Source of the DNA: Collinsella sp.
GTDB taxonomy: Bacteria; Actinomycetota; Coriobacteriia; Coriobacteriales; Coriobacteriaceae
NCBI GenBank assembly: GCA_022745215.1
Contig: JAIIWC010000003.1
Location: 1-55,040 of the forward strand
Reading direction: 5' to 3'
DNA: 55,040 nt
Shown: positions 15,580-23,996 of the stretch, piece after piece
Layout of the letters: the number at the start of each line of letters is the position of its first letter
Position numbering within the stretch: the stretch's first letter is position 1
Program-made: the position numbers and the translations under genes
Notes under the pieces: generated by a model
Seen by the model: only the letters and a program-made list of their open reading frames with translations
Databases searched by the model: none
Told to the model about the DNA's origin: nothing

Positions 15580-16482
15580 TTAGTTGGCATGGATGATGCG
15601 GTTGAGCTCGTCGAGGTATTGCTGCAAGAGGAGAGAGGGCTTGCGCTCGTCGTGCATGATGTAGCCAACGTGCATCGTTGGGGCGTCTGCTAGCGGGATC
15701 GATGCCATGCCCCATTGCATTTCATTGGAGAGGACACCGGTCGACAGGGTGTAACCGTTCGACGTGATAAGTAAGTTAGTAAGTGTTCCGCGGTCCGAGA
15801 TTCGTATGTTGCGGTCGCAAGGGATATAGCTAAAAGGTTCCTCGGCGTAATAGAAGGAGTTTGAGGTTCCCTGCTCAAAGCTGTAGCGCGTATAGGGCGT
15901 GAGGTCGGCAAGGGACAGCTGCGGGCGGCGTGCGAGCGGGTGGCGCTCGCTAACGAAGACGTGGACCGTCGCGTCGAAGAGGGGATGGAAGCTTGCGCGG
16001 GCATCGGCGAAGGCCTTCTGCAGAACGCGGGCGTTAAAGTCATCCAGATACAGAATGCCGATATCGCTGCGAAACGCACGGACGTCATCGATGATCTGCG
16101 ATGTGGTGGTCTCGCGCATGATGAACTCGAACTTGCTGTCGCGGCAGCGCTCGACTACGTTGACAAAGGCCTCGACCGAAAAGGCGTAGTGCTGGGCGGA
16201 AATGGCGAGGCGGGCTTGCGGGGTGCCACCGTCCTCGTAGCGTGCCTCGAGCATGTCGGCCTGCTCTACGACCTGGCGCGCATAGCCCAAAAGCTCGGTG
16301 CCGTCGTTGGTGAGCGTGACGCCGCGGCTGGAGCGCGTAAAGATCTCCAGATGGAGCTCTTGTTCTAGGCTTTTGACGGCGTTTGAGATGTTGGACTGAG
16401 CGGTATAGAGGCGCTGAGCTGCGGCGTTGATTGAGCCGGACTCTGCCACGGCGATAAGAAAACGAAGCTGCTGGAGGGTCAT
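15580..16482 (-). CDS. LysR-family transcriptional regulator
   Basis: A 300-residue LysR regulator with an N-terminal helix-turn-helix (residues 3-62, LRFLIAVAESGSINAAAQRLYTAQSNISNAVKSLE) and a periplasmic-binding-like effector domain after it. It is transcribed away from the O-acetylhomoserine sulfhydrylase gene, with about 270 bases between. This divergent arrangement is typical of LysR proteins controlling the neighbour, so a CysB/CmbR-like role in sulfur amino acid control is inferred. The effector (for example O-acetylserine) cannot be read from the sequence. Confidence 0.9.
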   Translation of the reverse strand: MTLQQLRFLIAVAESGSINAAAQRLYTAQSNISNAVKSLEQELHLEIFTRSSRGVTLTNDGTELLGYARQVVEQADMLEARYEDGGTPQARLAISAQHYAFSVEAFVNVVERCRDSKFEFIMRETTTSQIIDDVRAFRSDIGILYLDDFNARVLQKAFADARASFHPLFDATVHVFVSERHPLARRPQLSLADLTPYTRYSFEQGTSNSFYYAEEPFSYIPCDRNIRISDRGTLTNLLITSNGYTLSTGVLSNEMQWGMASIPLADAPTMHVGYIMHDERKPSLLLQQYLDELNRIIHAN

Positions 16483-16499
16483 CGGTGCCCGTCCTTTCG

Positions 16500-16540
16500 A
16501 TAGCTATCTAAAAAACCGATAACAGGTTAGCGCTTTTAAG
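16500..16540. promoter_or_regulatory. Candidate LysR binding region
   Basis: Close to the LysR start, the perfect palindrome GATAGCTATC and an imperfect AACC-GATAACA-GGTT dyad lie just upstream of the metY promoter. T-N11-A type dyads in this place are the usual LysR sites. The assignment is positional. Confidence 0.4.
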
Positions 16541-16543
16541 TGA

Positions 16544-16572
16544 TTGACCGAGCGAAACAATGCTCGTACTAT
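16544..16572 (+). promoter_or_regulatory. metY promoter
   Basis: TTGACC (16544-16549) and TACTAT (16567-16572) are separated by exactly 17 bases. Transcription would start near 16580 and give a leader of about 178 bases containing a short translated frame. Confidence 0.75.
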
Positions 16573-16641
16573 TCAAAACACACAAAGGCGGTAGGTAATT
16601 AAGCCGACCACGGAACCGGGATGTCAAAAGGAGGACCGCAT

Positions 16642-16695
16642 ATGAACTGCTTGCCAAGACGAATGCCGGGCTCCTGTTTGCGCCCGTTGGCGTGA
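16642..16695 (+). CDS. 17-residue leader peptide upstream of metY
   Basis: An ATG at 16642 is preceded by the strong site AAAGGAGG (spacing about seven) and opens a 17-codon frame ending TGA at 16693-16695. The peptide reads MNCLPRRMPGSCLRPLA, with two Cys and two Met codons. Around the stop a hairpin can form: CTCCTG (16671-16676) with CAGGAG (16697-16702), and inside it CGCC/GGCG. The main gene follows 62 bases later with its own ribosome site. The context fits a translated leader sensing Cys or Met supply, but this is inference. A chance frame with a good ribosome site remains possible. Confidence 0.5.
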   Translation: MNCLPRRMPGSCLRPLA

Positions 16696-16757
16696 TCAGG
16701 AGACAACGACTTACTTTTCTCTTATTTATTTACTTTCGTTCGATCAAGGAGATCATC

Positions 16758-18068
16758 ATGAGCCAGTTCATCAACAACCCCGAGCACACCTTTGGTTTCG
16801 ATACCCTGCAGCTTCATGTTGGCCAGGAGAGCGCCGACCCCGCATCCGACTCCCGCGCCGTGCCTATCTACCAGACCACGAGCTATGTGTTCCGCAACTC
16901 CCAGCACGCCGCCGACCGCTTTGGTCTTGCCGACGCCGGTAACATCTACGGCCGTCTGACCAACTCCACCCAGGGCGTCTTTGAGGACCGTATCGCCGCG
17001 CTCGAGGGTGGCGTGGCCGGTCTTGCCGTCGCCTCCGGTGCCGCTGCCATCACCTATACCCTGCAGGCACTTGCCCAAGCCGGTGACCACGTGGTGGCTC
17101 AGAAGACCATCTACGGTGGCTCCTACAACCTGCTCGAGCATACGCTCTCCCAGTTTGGCGTCGAGACCACGTTTGTCGATGCTCATAACCTGGAAGAGGT
17201 TGAGGGTGCCATCAAGGACAACACCACGGTCATCTATCTCGAGACGCTCGGCAACCCCAACTCTGACATCCCCAACATCGACGCCATCTCCGAGATCGCC
17301 AAGAAGCACGGTCTGCCGGTTGTCGTCGATAACACCTTCGGCACCCCGTATCTGTTCCGTCCGCTGGAGCACGGCGCCAACATCGTCGTTCACTCCGCAA
17401 CTAAGTTCATCGGCGGCCACGGTACCTCGCTGGGCGGTGTGATCGTCGACGGCGGTAACTTCGATTGGAAGGCGAGCGGAAAGTACGCCCAGATCGCTGA
17501 GCCCAACCCCTCCTACCATGGCGTCTCGTTTGCCGAGGCTGCCGGTCCCGCCGCCTTCGCAACCTATGTCCGCGCCATCCTGCTGCGTGACGAGGGTGCC
17601 TGCATCAGCCCGTTCAACGCCTGGGTCCTGCTCCAGGGCACCGAGACCCTGTCGCTGCGCGTTGACCGTCATGTCGAGAACACCAAGAAGGTCGTTGAGT
17701 TCCTTGCTGGCGACAGCCACGTTGCCAAGGTGAACCACCCGAGCCTGCCTGAGCACCCCGATTACGAGCTCTATCAGAAGTACTTCCCCAACGGCGGCGC
17801 TTCGATCTTCACCTTTGAGATTAAGGGTGGCCAGGAGGCTGCCTGGAAGTTCATCGATCATCTGCAGGTGTTCTCGCTGCTCGCCAACGTGGCCGACGTC
17901 AAGTCGCTCGTCGTGCACCCGGCTACCACCACGCACTCCCAGCTCTCTGCCGAGGAGCTCGCCGAGCAGAACATCACGCCCTCCACGATCCGTCTTTCCA
18001 TCGGTACCGAGAACGCCGAGGACATCATTTGGGATCTGAAGCAGGCCTTCGCCGTGCTGGACGAGTAA
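16758..18068 (+). CDS. metY: O-acetylhomoserine (thiol)-lyase
   Basis: A 436-residue PLP enzyme of the Cys/Met metabolism family, close to the usual length of O-acetylhomoserine sulfhydrylases (about 430) and longer than cystathionine synthases (about 380). The PLP-binding Lys is in HSATKFIGGHGTSLGG. The N-terminal QLHVGQESADPASDSRAVPIYQTTSYVF block is typical of MetY. It makes homocysteine from O-acetylhomoserine and sulfide. The ATG at 16758 has AAGGAGA five bases upstream. A strong terminator follows. Control by the divergent LysR gene and by the leader is likely. Confidence 0.93.
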   Translation: MSQFINNPEHTFGFDTLQLHVGQESADPASDSRAVPIYQTTSYVFRNSQHAADRFGLADAGNIYGRLTNSTQGVFEDRIAALEGGVAGLAVASGAAAITYTLQALAQAGDHVVAQKTIYGGSYNLLEHTLSQFGVETTFVDAHNLEEVEGAIKDNTTVIYLETLGNPNSDIPNIDAISEIAKKHGLPVVVDNTFGTPYLFRPLEHGANIVVHSATKFIGGHGTSLGGVIVDGGNFDWKASGKYAQIAEPNPSYHGVSFAEAAGPAAFATYVRAILLRDEGACISPFNAWVLLQGTETLSLRVDRHVENTKKVVEFLAGDSHVAKVNHPSLPEHPDYELYQKYFPNGGASIFTFEIKGGQEAAWKFIDHLQVFSLLANVADVKSLVVHPATTTHSQLSAEELAEQNITPSTIRLSIGTENAEDIIWDLKQAFAVLDE

Positions 18069-18131
18069 GGCGACTTGTGCAAGGACCCCTTGCGACTCGA
18101 TAGGTATAACTGCATAAATGCCTGCTCAAGG

Positions 18132-18168
18132 CGCCTGCGCAAGCAATGGTTGCGCAGGCGTCTTTTTT
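18132..18168 (+). terminator. metY terminator
   Basis: A perfect 11-bp stem (CGCCTGCGCAA / TTGCGCAGGCG) with a 7-base loop is followed by TCTTTTTT. Confidence 0.92.
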
Positions 18169-18171
18169 GCA

Positions 18172-18379
18172 TAGGAAGGGCGCTATTACAGGGTTTTTGG
18201 CATGCTTTATGCATTTGAGTTGTGGAAAACTCCTGTTGAGAGGATGTGAGTTTTACGCAATTGACGTGCGCCTTTTGAGTAAAACCGCAGGTCGCGATTT
18301 GCTCGAGGTACTATGCAGCGCGATCGAATCACACGCAGCTCAAACGCAGCAAAAACGCACTACGGAGGTTTCCAGCTAC
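18172..18379 (+). other. Leader/upstream region of the secreted protein gene
   Basis: About 210 bases without a gene. A 7-bp GTTTTAC/GTAAAAC stem can form near 18250-18290, and the region before the ATG is rich in repeated CGCA/GCAG words. No riboswitch consensus or clear promoter was recognised. Confidence 0.35.
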
Positions 18380-19156
18380 ATGAGGATCGATTCACGAAAA
18401 CCGAAAGCCGCTGCCCTTTCCGCCGCTCTGACCGTGGCACTTTTGGCAGGCGCCGGCGCAACTGATGCCCACGCGGCAACACTGTCCGATACGGTTGGAT
18501 CTACACCGTCCGAGACGACGCTGGTACAGCCCGTTGACTATCGCGGCGATGGTTATGGTTCCATGCAGGAGTGGAACGCCTCGATGGAGGCTAAGCGCGA
18601 TTCCCTGGAGATGCGCGCTCAGATCATCATGAACATGTACGGTGACTATGCCACCGATGACGAGCGCGCTGTGCTGCAGGGTTGCATCGACGGTGCAGGT
18701 AGCCTGTTGACGATGGGGGAGGTCGACGCCAAGTCGACCGAGCTCGATGAGCTGCGCACTGCGCTTGAGAATGCCAAGCGCGAAGCGCTCGAGGCTGCTG
18801 CCGCCGAGGCGCAGGCCGCCGAGGCCGCCCAGGCTTCGTACTACAACGCCGGTTACACTCCGTCCTACGCGTCTGCCACGTCCTGCGCGAACGGATCGGG
18901 CCTGACGCGCTCTGCGGGTGTCAATAACTACAACGGGCGCCGCGAGACCTATTACAGCAGCAAAGTGCTTTATCACTATCGCACGGGCGAATGGACTCAA
19001 GATTCTGAGGGCTTCTGGCGCGATTCCGACGGCTATTACGTTGTTGCCGCGGGCGATATGGCCCAGGGCTCGACCTTTACGGGCTCCAAGGGTGATTGCA
19101 AGGTCTATGACTCCGGCTGCGCTGCCGGAACCACCGACTACTACACCGGTTGGTAA
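18380..19156 (+). CDS. Secreted protein with coiled-coil region, unknown function
   Basis: A 258-residue protein with an N-terminal signal peptide (basic MRIDSRKPK, hydrophobic AALSAALTVALLAGAGA, cleavage probably after AHA near residue 35). Residues about 60-150 are Ala/Glu-rich helix likely to form a coiled coil (KREALEAAAAEAQAAEAAQA). The C-terminal 100 residues are rich in Tyr, Gly, Ser and Thr with three Cys. The ATG at 18380 has GGAGG eleven bases before it. The layout resembles Coriobacteriia cell-surface or cell-wall-associated proteins, but no catalytic domain is recognised. Single-gene unit between two terminators. Confidence 0.7.
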   Translation: MRIDSRKPKAAALSAALTVALLAGAGATDAHAATLSDTVGSTPSETTLVQPVDYRGDGYGSMQEWNASMEAKRDSLEMRAQIIMNMYGDYATDDERAVLQGCIDGAGSLLTMGEVDAKSTELDELRTALENAKREALEAAAAEAQAAEAAQASYYNAGYTPSYASATSCANGSGLTRSAGVNNYNGRRETYYSSKVLYHYRTGEWTQDSEGFWRDSDGYYVVAAGDMAQGSTFTGSKGDCKVYDSGCAAGTTDYYTGW

Positions 19157-19173
19157 TCTGCCATAAGCAAAAT

Positions 19174-19244
19174 ACGCACATGATGGGCGGGCGTCTTTAC
19201 TGAGCTTTTAGGCAACGTAAAGCCGCCCGTTCTTTATGTGCGCT
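19174..19244 (+). terminator. Terminator after the secreted protein gene
   Basis: CGGGCGTCTTTAC (19188-19200) pairs with GTAAAGCCGCCCG (19217-19229) with one mismatch, then TTCTTTA. Outer ACGCACAT/ATGTGCGC arms extend the stem. Confidence 0.75.
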
Positions 19245-19345
19245 TGAGTTAACAGAGCCCTTACCGTGGCGGTACGCTGGGCGTATGGATGCGGGGCACA
19301 CTAGTTCATGAGAAATAGGGTCTTTCTCTTGGAGGAAGTGGTCTT

Positions 19346-19552
19346 GTGAATGCTCGAGATATTGCCGTTGCTGCCGTCGCGTTGATGCTTGGCTGCCTTG
19401 GTCCCACGGCCGCGCTCGTCGCGGGCATACAGGGGACATGCGGGGCTGCTCCTATCGTGGTCGGCGCGCTGATCGCGGCCACGCTGCTGGGAAGCGCGGG
19501 CGTGACCCTTTGCCGCGATGACGAGGACGAGATGCCGCAGGCGCGGCGCTAG
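19346..19552 (+). CDS. Small two-helix membrane protein
   Basis: A 68-residue protein starting at GTG 19346, with GGAGGAAG seven bases upstream. It has two hydrophobic stretches (about residues 7-28 and 35-55) and a charged tail (CRDDEDEMPQARR). Two Cys lie in or near the membrane segments. The strong ribosome site and own terminator support it as a real gene. I do not recognise the family and give no function. Confidence 0.6.
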   Translation: MNARDIAVAAVALMLGCLGPTAALVAGIQGTCGAAPIVVGALIAATLLGSAGVTLCRDDEDEMPQARR

Positions 19553-19589
19553 CGGTTGCGAAACTGGTTTTGGTCATAGATGAAGAAAG

Positions 19590-19625
19590 AAGCCGCCGCA
19601 AGGGGAGTGCCCCTTGCGGCGGCTT
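19590..19625. terminator. Bidirectional terminator between convergent genes
   Basis: A perfect 16-bp stem (AAGCCGCCGCAAGGGG / CCCCTTGCGGCGGCTT) with a 4-base loop. A and T tracts on either side allow function for the small plus-strand gene and for the minus-strand reductase gene. Confidence 0.88.
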
Positions 19626-19660
19626 TGCTCTTGAGGCTGTTGGCTGCGGTGCGTCGAGCG

Positions 19661-20575
19661 CTACCAGCTGGCCTCGATTTCGCGGATGCGCGAATAGAGC
19701 CATTCGTTTTGCGGCACTTGGATACCGTGCTTGGCCGCGAGGCGGCAGATGGTGCCCGCAAACTCATCAACCTCGGTTTTGCGCCTTGCGACGCGGTCTT
19801 GAGCCATCGAGGGCATGCCGGCGGGGTCGAGCCCCTCGATGAGGTGCACCATTTGCGTCAGGTCTGTCTCGGTGAGCTCGATACCCTCGGCGTTGGCGAC
19901 CGCAAGCGTTTCGCGCATGGCGGAAACAAAGCAGCGGCGCTGCTCGGAGCCCGGCTCCGTGGCGCTTCCGTAGGTTCCGCCGTAGGCCATGCAGGTCTGG
20001 TTGATGCCGTCGTTGAGCATAAGCTTGGCCCACATGCGGCGCGCGATGTCTGCCTCGACGGTGTGTGCGATGCCGCAGCGCGTGTAGAGCCCGTCGATGG
20101 CGGCGACGGTCGCGGGGTCGGTGCCGGCGGCCGCACCAAAGCGGATCTCGCCCGCATTGGTAAAGGTGAGCGCGCCGTTGAGAAACACAGCGTCCATGCC
20201 TTGGCAGATTCCGAGGACGGTGTGCTCCCAGCCAAAGCGCTCGGCAATCTTCTGCTCGCTGGTGATGCCGTTGCACAGCGAGGCGATGAGCGTGTTGGGT
20301 CCCATGACGCGCTCCATGGTCTTGAGTGCTTGGTTGAGCCCCGTCGTCTTGACCGTCAGGATGACCAAATCGGCGGGCGTTGCCTCGCTGACGCGCACGG
20401 ACTTGAGTGCGCAGGGCTCGCCGTTGACCGTAAGGGCGTCGCCTGCGTGACGCTCGAAACGGGCGTCGTCCATAATGTATTCGACGGCATCGTTGCCGAG
20501 CGTCTTGGCAATCATGCTGCCATAGAGCAGCCCGACGCCGCCCTTGCCGATAAAGGCAACCTTGTTGATCTGCAT
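19661..20575 (-). CDS. 2-dehydropantoate 2-reductase-like protein
   Basis: A 304-residue protein of the PanE/ApbA family. A Rossmann fold starts at the N-terminus (KVAFIGKGGVGLLYG), a second conserved block LVILTVKTTGLNQAL follows, and the C-terminal helical domain has AKLMLNDGINQTCMAYG. Family members reduce ketopantoate to pantoate with NADPH for CoA synthesis. Not all paralogues do this, so the gene symbol is left open. The ATG at 20575 is preferred because GGGGAGA lies nine bases before it. An ATG three codons earlier would sit on top of that site. No other pantothenate gene is adjacent. Confidence 0.82.
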   Translation of the reverse strand: MQINKVAFIGKGGVGLLYGSMIAKTLGNDAVEYIMDDARFERHAGDALTVNGEPCALKSVRVSEATPADLVILTVKTTGLNQALKTMERVMGPNTLIASLCNGITSEQKIAERFGWEHTVLGICQGMDAVFLNGALTFTNAGEIRFGAAAGTDPATVAAIDGLYTRCGIAHTVEADIARRMWAKLMLNDGINQTCMAYGGTYGSATEPGSEQRRCFVSAMRETLAVANAEGIELTETDLTQMVHLIEGLDPAGMPSMAQDRVARRKTEVDEFAGTICRLAAKHGIQVPQNEWLYSRIREIEASW

Positions 20576-20597
20576 GTGAATCATCTCCCCATATAAA

Positions 20598-20620
20598 AGG
20601 CGCCCGCGTGCGGGGCGCCT
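20598..20620 (-). terminator. Terminator of the cyclase gene
   Basis: Read on the minus strand, AGGCGCCC/GGGCGCCT forms an 8-bp stem with a 7-base loop, followed by TTTTAT. It lies between the cyclase stop and the reductase start. Confidence 0.75.
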
Positions 20621-20696
20621 GATGGATTGTATGCTGCCAGGGTGATTGGTGGGTGCGCGGAGCGGCTGTTATGAAAAAGAAACCTTTGCCTGGACG

Positions 20697-21467
20697 CTAC
20701 GCTGCAGGGCAGACCGCAAAGACGCGCGCGGGATATCCAACGCCATCGCGCACCTTGGGGAAGGTACAGAAGATGACAGCGCCCGTGGCGGGAAGCTCGT
20801 CTAGATGGTCCATGACCTCGATCTGATAGCGGTCGACCGAGAGGATGTACTGCTCGCCGGGGTAGGGGTAGGCGTCCTCACGCGTGGTCACGCTCGCCGG
20901 GTCGGTGTCAGCCGGCTCGTGGCCGATGGCGCCGATGTTGCGCTCTTCTACAAGCCATTTGATGGCGTCGAGGTCCCAGCCGGGGTAGTGGGGCTGGCCG
21001 TCCTCGTCCTTGTTTTCGAGGTCGGTGAGCTTGGACCAGTCGGAGCGGAAGGCGACGAAAGCGTCTTTGGGAATGCGACCGTGCTCATCCTCCCATGCTT
21101 CGAGGTCCTCGACGGTCAGGACGTAGTCGGGATTTGTGGCGCACTCCTCGTGTTTGTCGATCACACAGAGCGGATGCATAAACTCGATGGGTTCAATCTC
21201 TCCAAGGGAACGGCCGTCAACATGGAAGTGGCGCGGTGCGTCGACATGCGTGCCGTACTGCGAAGCAACCGAATACTGGAAGCAGCGCATGGGCGCGAGC
21301 ATGTCCTCGGGCGTGCCGGGCAGGTAGTCGAAGAGCTTGGTGGACTCAAAAGGCTTAAAGCCAAACCAGTGCGGGGTGTCGCACGAGAGCGTGTGAGTGA
21401 GGTCGACCCAGCGATAATCGGTGCTTTTGAGCTGGGTTGCGAGGTTCCAAAGGTCGAGCGCGGGCAT
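20697..21467 (-). CDS. Cyclase-family (kynurenine formamidase-like) hydrolase
   Basis: A 256-residue member of the cyclase/arylformamidase family (PF04199). The metal-binding motif YGTHVDAPRHFH is clear near residue 70, and the later conserved block GAIGHEPADTDPA is present. These enzymes hydrolyse formylkynurenine or related amides, or cyclic compounds. Coriobacterial paralogues are common and their substrates are mostly unknown. A GGAGTC site precedes the ATG. No tryptophan-degradation gene is adjacent, so kynurenine metabolism is not implied. Confidence 0.82.
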   Translation of the reverse strand: MPALDLWNLATQLKSTDYRWVDLTHTLSCDTPHWFGFKPFESTKLFDYLPGTPEDMLAPMRCFQYSVASQYGTHVDAPRHFHVDGRSLGEIEPIEFMHPLCVIDKHEECATNPDYVLTVEDLEAWEDEHGRIPKDAFVAFRSDWSKLTDLENKDEDGQPHYPGWDLDAIKWLVEERNIGAIGHEPADTDPASVTTREDAYPYPGEQYILSVDRYQIEVMDHLDELPATGAVIFCTFPKVRDGVGYPARVFAVCPAA

Positions 21468-21630
21468 GGTTGACTCCTTTCATCGGGCTTTTTGCTGATG
21501 TTAAAGGGGCGCCGTGACGGCTCGATTTCTGCTGCGTTACGATACATTCTCAATTGCGATTCCGAATTGTTTCGGCGGCGTGACCGTTGTGTTTCGCGTG
21601 GCCGGGGCACCGATGGCGAAGGGAGGGGCC

Positions 21631-22818
21631 GTGCAATATCGCGTTGACCCCAAAAGCGGTAACCGTATCTCGGCGTTGGGGCTGGGGTGCATGAGGTTTC
21701 CCGGCGCGCCGGGACGCCCGGATCCGAAGACGGCCGATGCCATCATTGCACGTGCGGTGGAGCAGGGGATTAACTACCTGGACACGGCCTATCTCTATCC
21801 CGGCAACGAAGCCTGTGTGGGCGCTTCGCTTGAGCGCTTGGGGCTGCGCGACATGGTTTTGCTCGCGACCAAGTTGCCGCACGCTTCGTGCAAATGCACG
21901 GAGGATTTCGATCGCTTCTTCGATGAGCAGCTGCGCCGTCTGCGGACCGACCATATCGACTACTATCTCATGCACAACATCACCTCGCCCGCTCAGTGGG
22001 AGCGTGTGGTGGCGTTGGGCATTGAGGATTGGATTGCACACCAAAAGGTTACGGGGCGCATTCGCCAGATCGGCTTTTCGTATCACGGCAGCGCGGCAGA
22101 CTTCCTTACGATGCTCGACGCGTATGACTGGGACTTCTGCCAGATTCAGTACAACTATGCCGGTGAGCGCTATCAGGCGGGAACGGCGGGGCTCTTGGCC
22201 GCTGCCGAGCGCGGGCTCGCGGTGTTTGTGATGGAGCCGCTGTTGGGCGGACGCCTGGCAGGCAAGCTGCCGCCGCGGGCCCGCGCCGTGCTCGATAGCG
22301 CGAGCGATCCGCATCTGAAGACGCCGGCTGCTTGGGGGCTTTCGTGGGTGTGGAACCATCCTCAAGTCACGATGCTACTTTCGGGTATGACCGATACCGC
22401 GCAGGTGGACGAGAACGTGGCGCTTACAGATCGTGCGCTACCGGATTCGATGACGACGGAGCAGCTCGAAACCATCGCACGCGTGCTGACGGAGTTTGAG
22501 AAATCGAACCGTGTGCCCTGCACGGGGTGCGGCTACTGCATGCCGTGCCCCAAGGGCATCAATATCCCCGGCTGCTTTGCCGCCTACAACGTGAGCTACG
22601 CGCACAGTTGGTTTACGGGCCTGTCGCAGTACTTTACGGCGAGCGCGGTGCGCACGAGTGAACCCAAGCTGGTGAGCAATTGCGTCAAGTGCGGCAAATG
22701 CGCGCGGCACTGTCCTCAGCATATCGATATTCCCGAGCGCCTGGACGATGTGCGCCGCCGTTTTCAGCCGGGCCCCGTGACGGCTGCGCTCAAAGCCTTC
22801 GGCAAAACGCGCTCCTGA
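21631..22818 (+). CDS. Aldo/keto reductase with C-terminal ferredoxin motifs
   Basis: A 395-residue protein: an aldo/keto reductase barrel (residues 1-290; LGLGCMRFPG, catalytic-type LDTAYLYPGNE and Lys in LATKLPH) followed by a 4Fe-4S domain with CTGCGYCMPCPKGI and CVKCGKCARHCPQHI. Such fused enzymes are common in anaerobes and use ferredoxin-type electron transfer with NAD(P)H. The GTG at 21631 is chosen because the family normally begins M-Q-Y-R and GGGAGG lies just upstream. An ATG six codons earlier lacks a good site. Substrate unknown. Confidence 0.85.
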   Translation: MQYRVDPKSGNRISALGLGCMRFPGAPGRPDPKTADAIIARAVEQGINYLDTAYLYPGNEACVGASLERLGLRDMVLLATKLPHASCKCTEDFDRFFDEQLRRLRTDHIDYYLMHNITSPAQWERVVALGIEDWIAHQKVTGRIRQIGFSYHGSAADFLTMLDAYDWDFCQIQYNYAGERYQAGTAGLLAAAERGLAVFVMEPLLGGRLAGKLPPRARAVLDSASDPHLKTPAAWGLSWVWNHPQVTMLLSGMTDTAQVDENVALTDRALPDSMTTEQLETIARVLTEFEKSNRVPCTGCGYCMPCPKGINIPGCFAAYNVSYAHSWFTGLSQYFTASAVRTSEPKLVSNCVKCGKCARHCPQHIDIPERLDDVRRRFQPGPVTAALKAFGKTRS

Positions 22819-22820
22819 TG

Positions 22821-22906
22821 CCCCTTTTATAACTTGCGGTGGAATAGTTCCTGTTTGCGGCAGAATAAGACTTAAACAGGAACTATTTCACCGCAACTGA
22901 AGGGGG
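22821..22906. repeat. Palindromic repeat element, copy 1
   Basis: The arms TTGCGGTGGAATAGTTCC... (from 22834) and the complementary segment ending at 22896 pair over 23 bases with one mismatch. Outer CCCCTT/AAGGGG tips extend it. The right tip AAGGGGG is also the ribosome site of the gene starting at 22912. A near-identical copy lies at 23997-24083. It starts three bases after the stop of the aldo/keto reductase gene. Confidence 0.9.
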
Positions 22907-22911
22907 TTGTC

Positions 22912-23931
22912 GTGGGACATCGGGATTCATGTGATGATTTGCGCGAGATTCGTTGGGGCGTTTTAGGCGCTGGGCACATTTCGCATCGATTTGCATCGTC
23001 GCTTAAGGAGGTCGCTGGGGCGCGGCTGGTGGCTACGGCCGGTCGCACTCCTGTACATGTCGAGGAATTTTGCCGAGCGTTTTCTATCGATGCCGCTCAT
23101 GGTTATGCCTCTGCCGACGATAACGGCGATGCGGCTTATGATGCGTTGATCGCCGATCCCGATGTCGACGTCATTTATTTGGCACTTCCGCATGGCATGC
23201 ATGCGCATTGGGCCTGTCGGGCGTTGCGCGCGGGAAAGGCCGTGCTGTGCGAAAAACCGGCCGTTTTGAGTGAGGAGGAGGCCCATACGATTGCCTCCGT
23301 TTCCCGTGAGTGCGGCGCGCCATTTATGGAGGCGATGAAGAATCGGTTCTGCCCTTTGCGTGATCGCGTCAGGGAGCTGCTTGCATCGGGTGAGCTCGGC
23401 TGCATTACTTCGATTGAGAGCGTGCAAAAACTCGATTACGGCGAACAGCCTTCACGCTACTTGCTCGATCCGACGCAAGGTGGCTGCCTGTATGACATGG
23501 GCTGCTACGCGGTGGGCTGGATTGAGGATCTGCTGCCGGGCGATGCTGCCGTTTTGTCTCGTGACGTGCGTTGGCGCGAGGTTCCCGATGGCCGCGTGGA
23601 CTGGGCCGACGATGTTCGCATGGGCATCGGTGGCGTGCCGGTGCATTTGGTATGTGATGGAAAAGCCGACTACGAAAGCCATCTGACGATTGCCTGCGAG
23701 AAAGGGTCTTTGGAGATTGAACGTCTCCATCGTCCAGAACGTGCTTTCGTACGCTTTGACGACGGACGTGAGCTCGCAATCGATGCGCCGTTTGAAGTTG
23801 ATGACTTCTATGGAGAGGTCCTGCATGCGACACGGCTCGTTCGCGCCGGCGAACTCGAAAGTCCCGTTATGCCGATTGCGGCCACGCAACGTTGCGCCCG
23901 TATTGTCGATGCAATTCGCATTTTCGGCTGA
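22912..23931 (+). CDS. Gfo/Idh/MocA-family oxidoreductase
   Basis: A 339-residue NAD(P)-dependent oxidoreductase: Rossmann domain (RWGVLGAGHISHRFA), cofactor motif VLCEKPAVLSEEEA near residue 115, and a C-terminal GFO-type domain. The start is GTG at 22912, with AAGGGGG five bases upstream inside the palindromic repeat. It is unlike the other oxidoreductase in the window (13815-14921) in sequence. The family acts on sugars, polyols and trans-dihydrodiols. Two copies of the same hairpin element bracket the gene, which sets it apart from its neighbours and may mark a regulated or recently rearranged cassette. Confidence 0.85.
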   Translation: MGHRDSCDDLREIRWGVLGAGHISHRFASSLKEVAGARLVATAGRTPVHVEEFCRAFSIDAAHGYASADDNGDAAYDALIADPDVDVIYLALPHGMHAHWACRALRAGKAVLCEKPAVLSEEEAHTIASVSRECGAPFMEAMKNRFCPLRDRVRELLASGELGCITSIESVQKLDYGEQPSRYLLDPTQGGCLYDMGCYAVGWIEDLLPGDAAVLSRDVRWREVPDGRVDWADDVRMGIGGVPVHLVCDGKADYESHLTIACEKGSLEIERLHRPERAFVRFDDGRELAIDAPFEVDDFYGEVLHATRLVRAGELESPVMPIAATQRCARIVDAIRIFG

Positions 23932-23996
23932 CCGGGTCTCGTGTCGATTCGTGCATCCGGGCCGTCCGTAAGCCCAGTAGCACACGATCATCATGA

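Noticed and set aside
16580..16757. SAM or other riboswitch upstream of metY
   Set aside because: No SAM-I, SAM-II or T-box core sequence could be found. The leader peptide and hairpin explain the region better.
18172..18379. Cyclic-di-AMP riboswitch upstream of the secreted protein gene
   Set aside because: The position would suit it, but the conserved core motifs were not found; only a short stem is visible.
20697..21467. Kynurenine formamidase assignment for the cyclase gene
   Set aside because: The family motif is present, but no other tryptophan-degradation gene is nearby, so only the family name is given.
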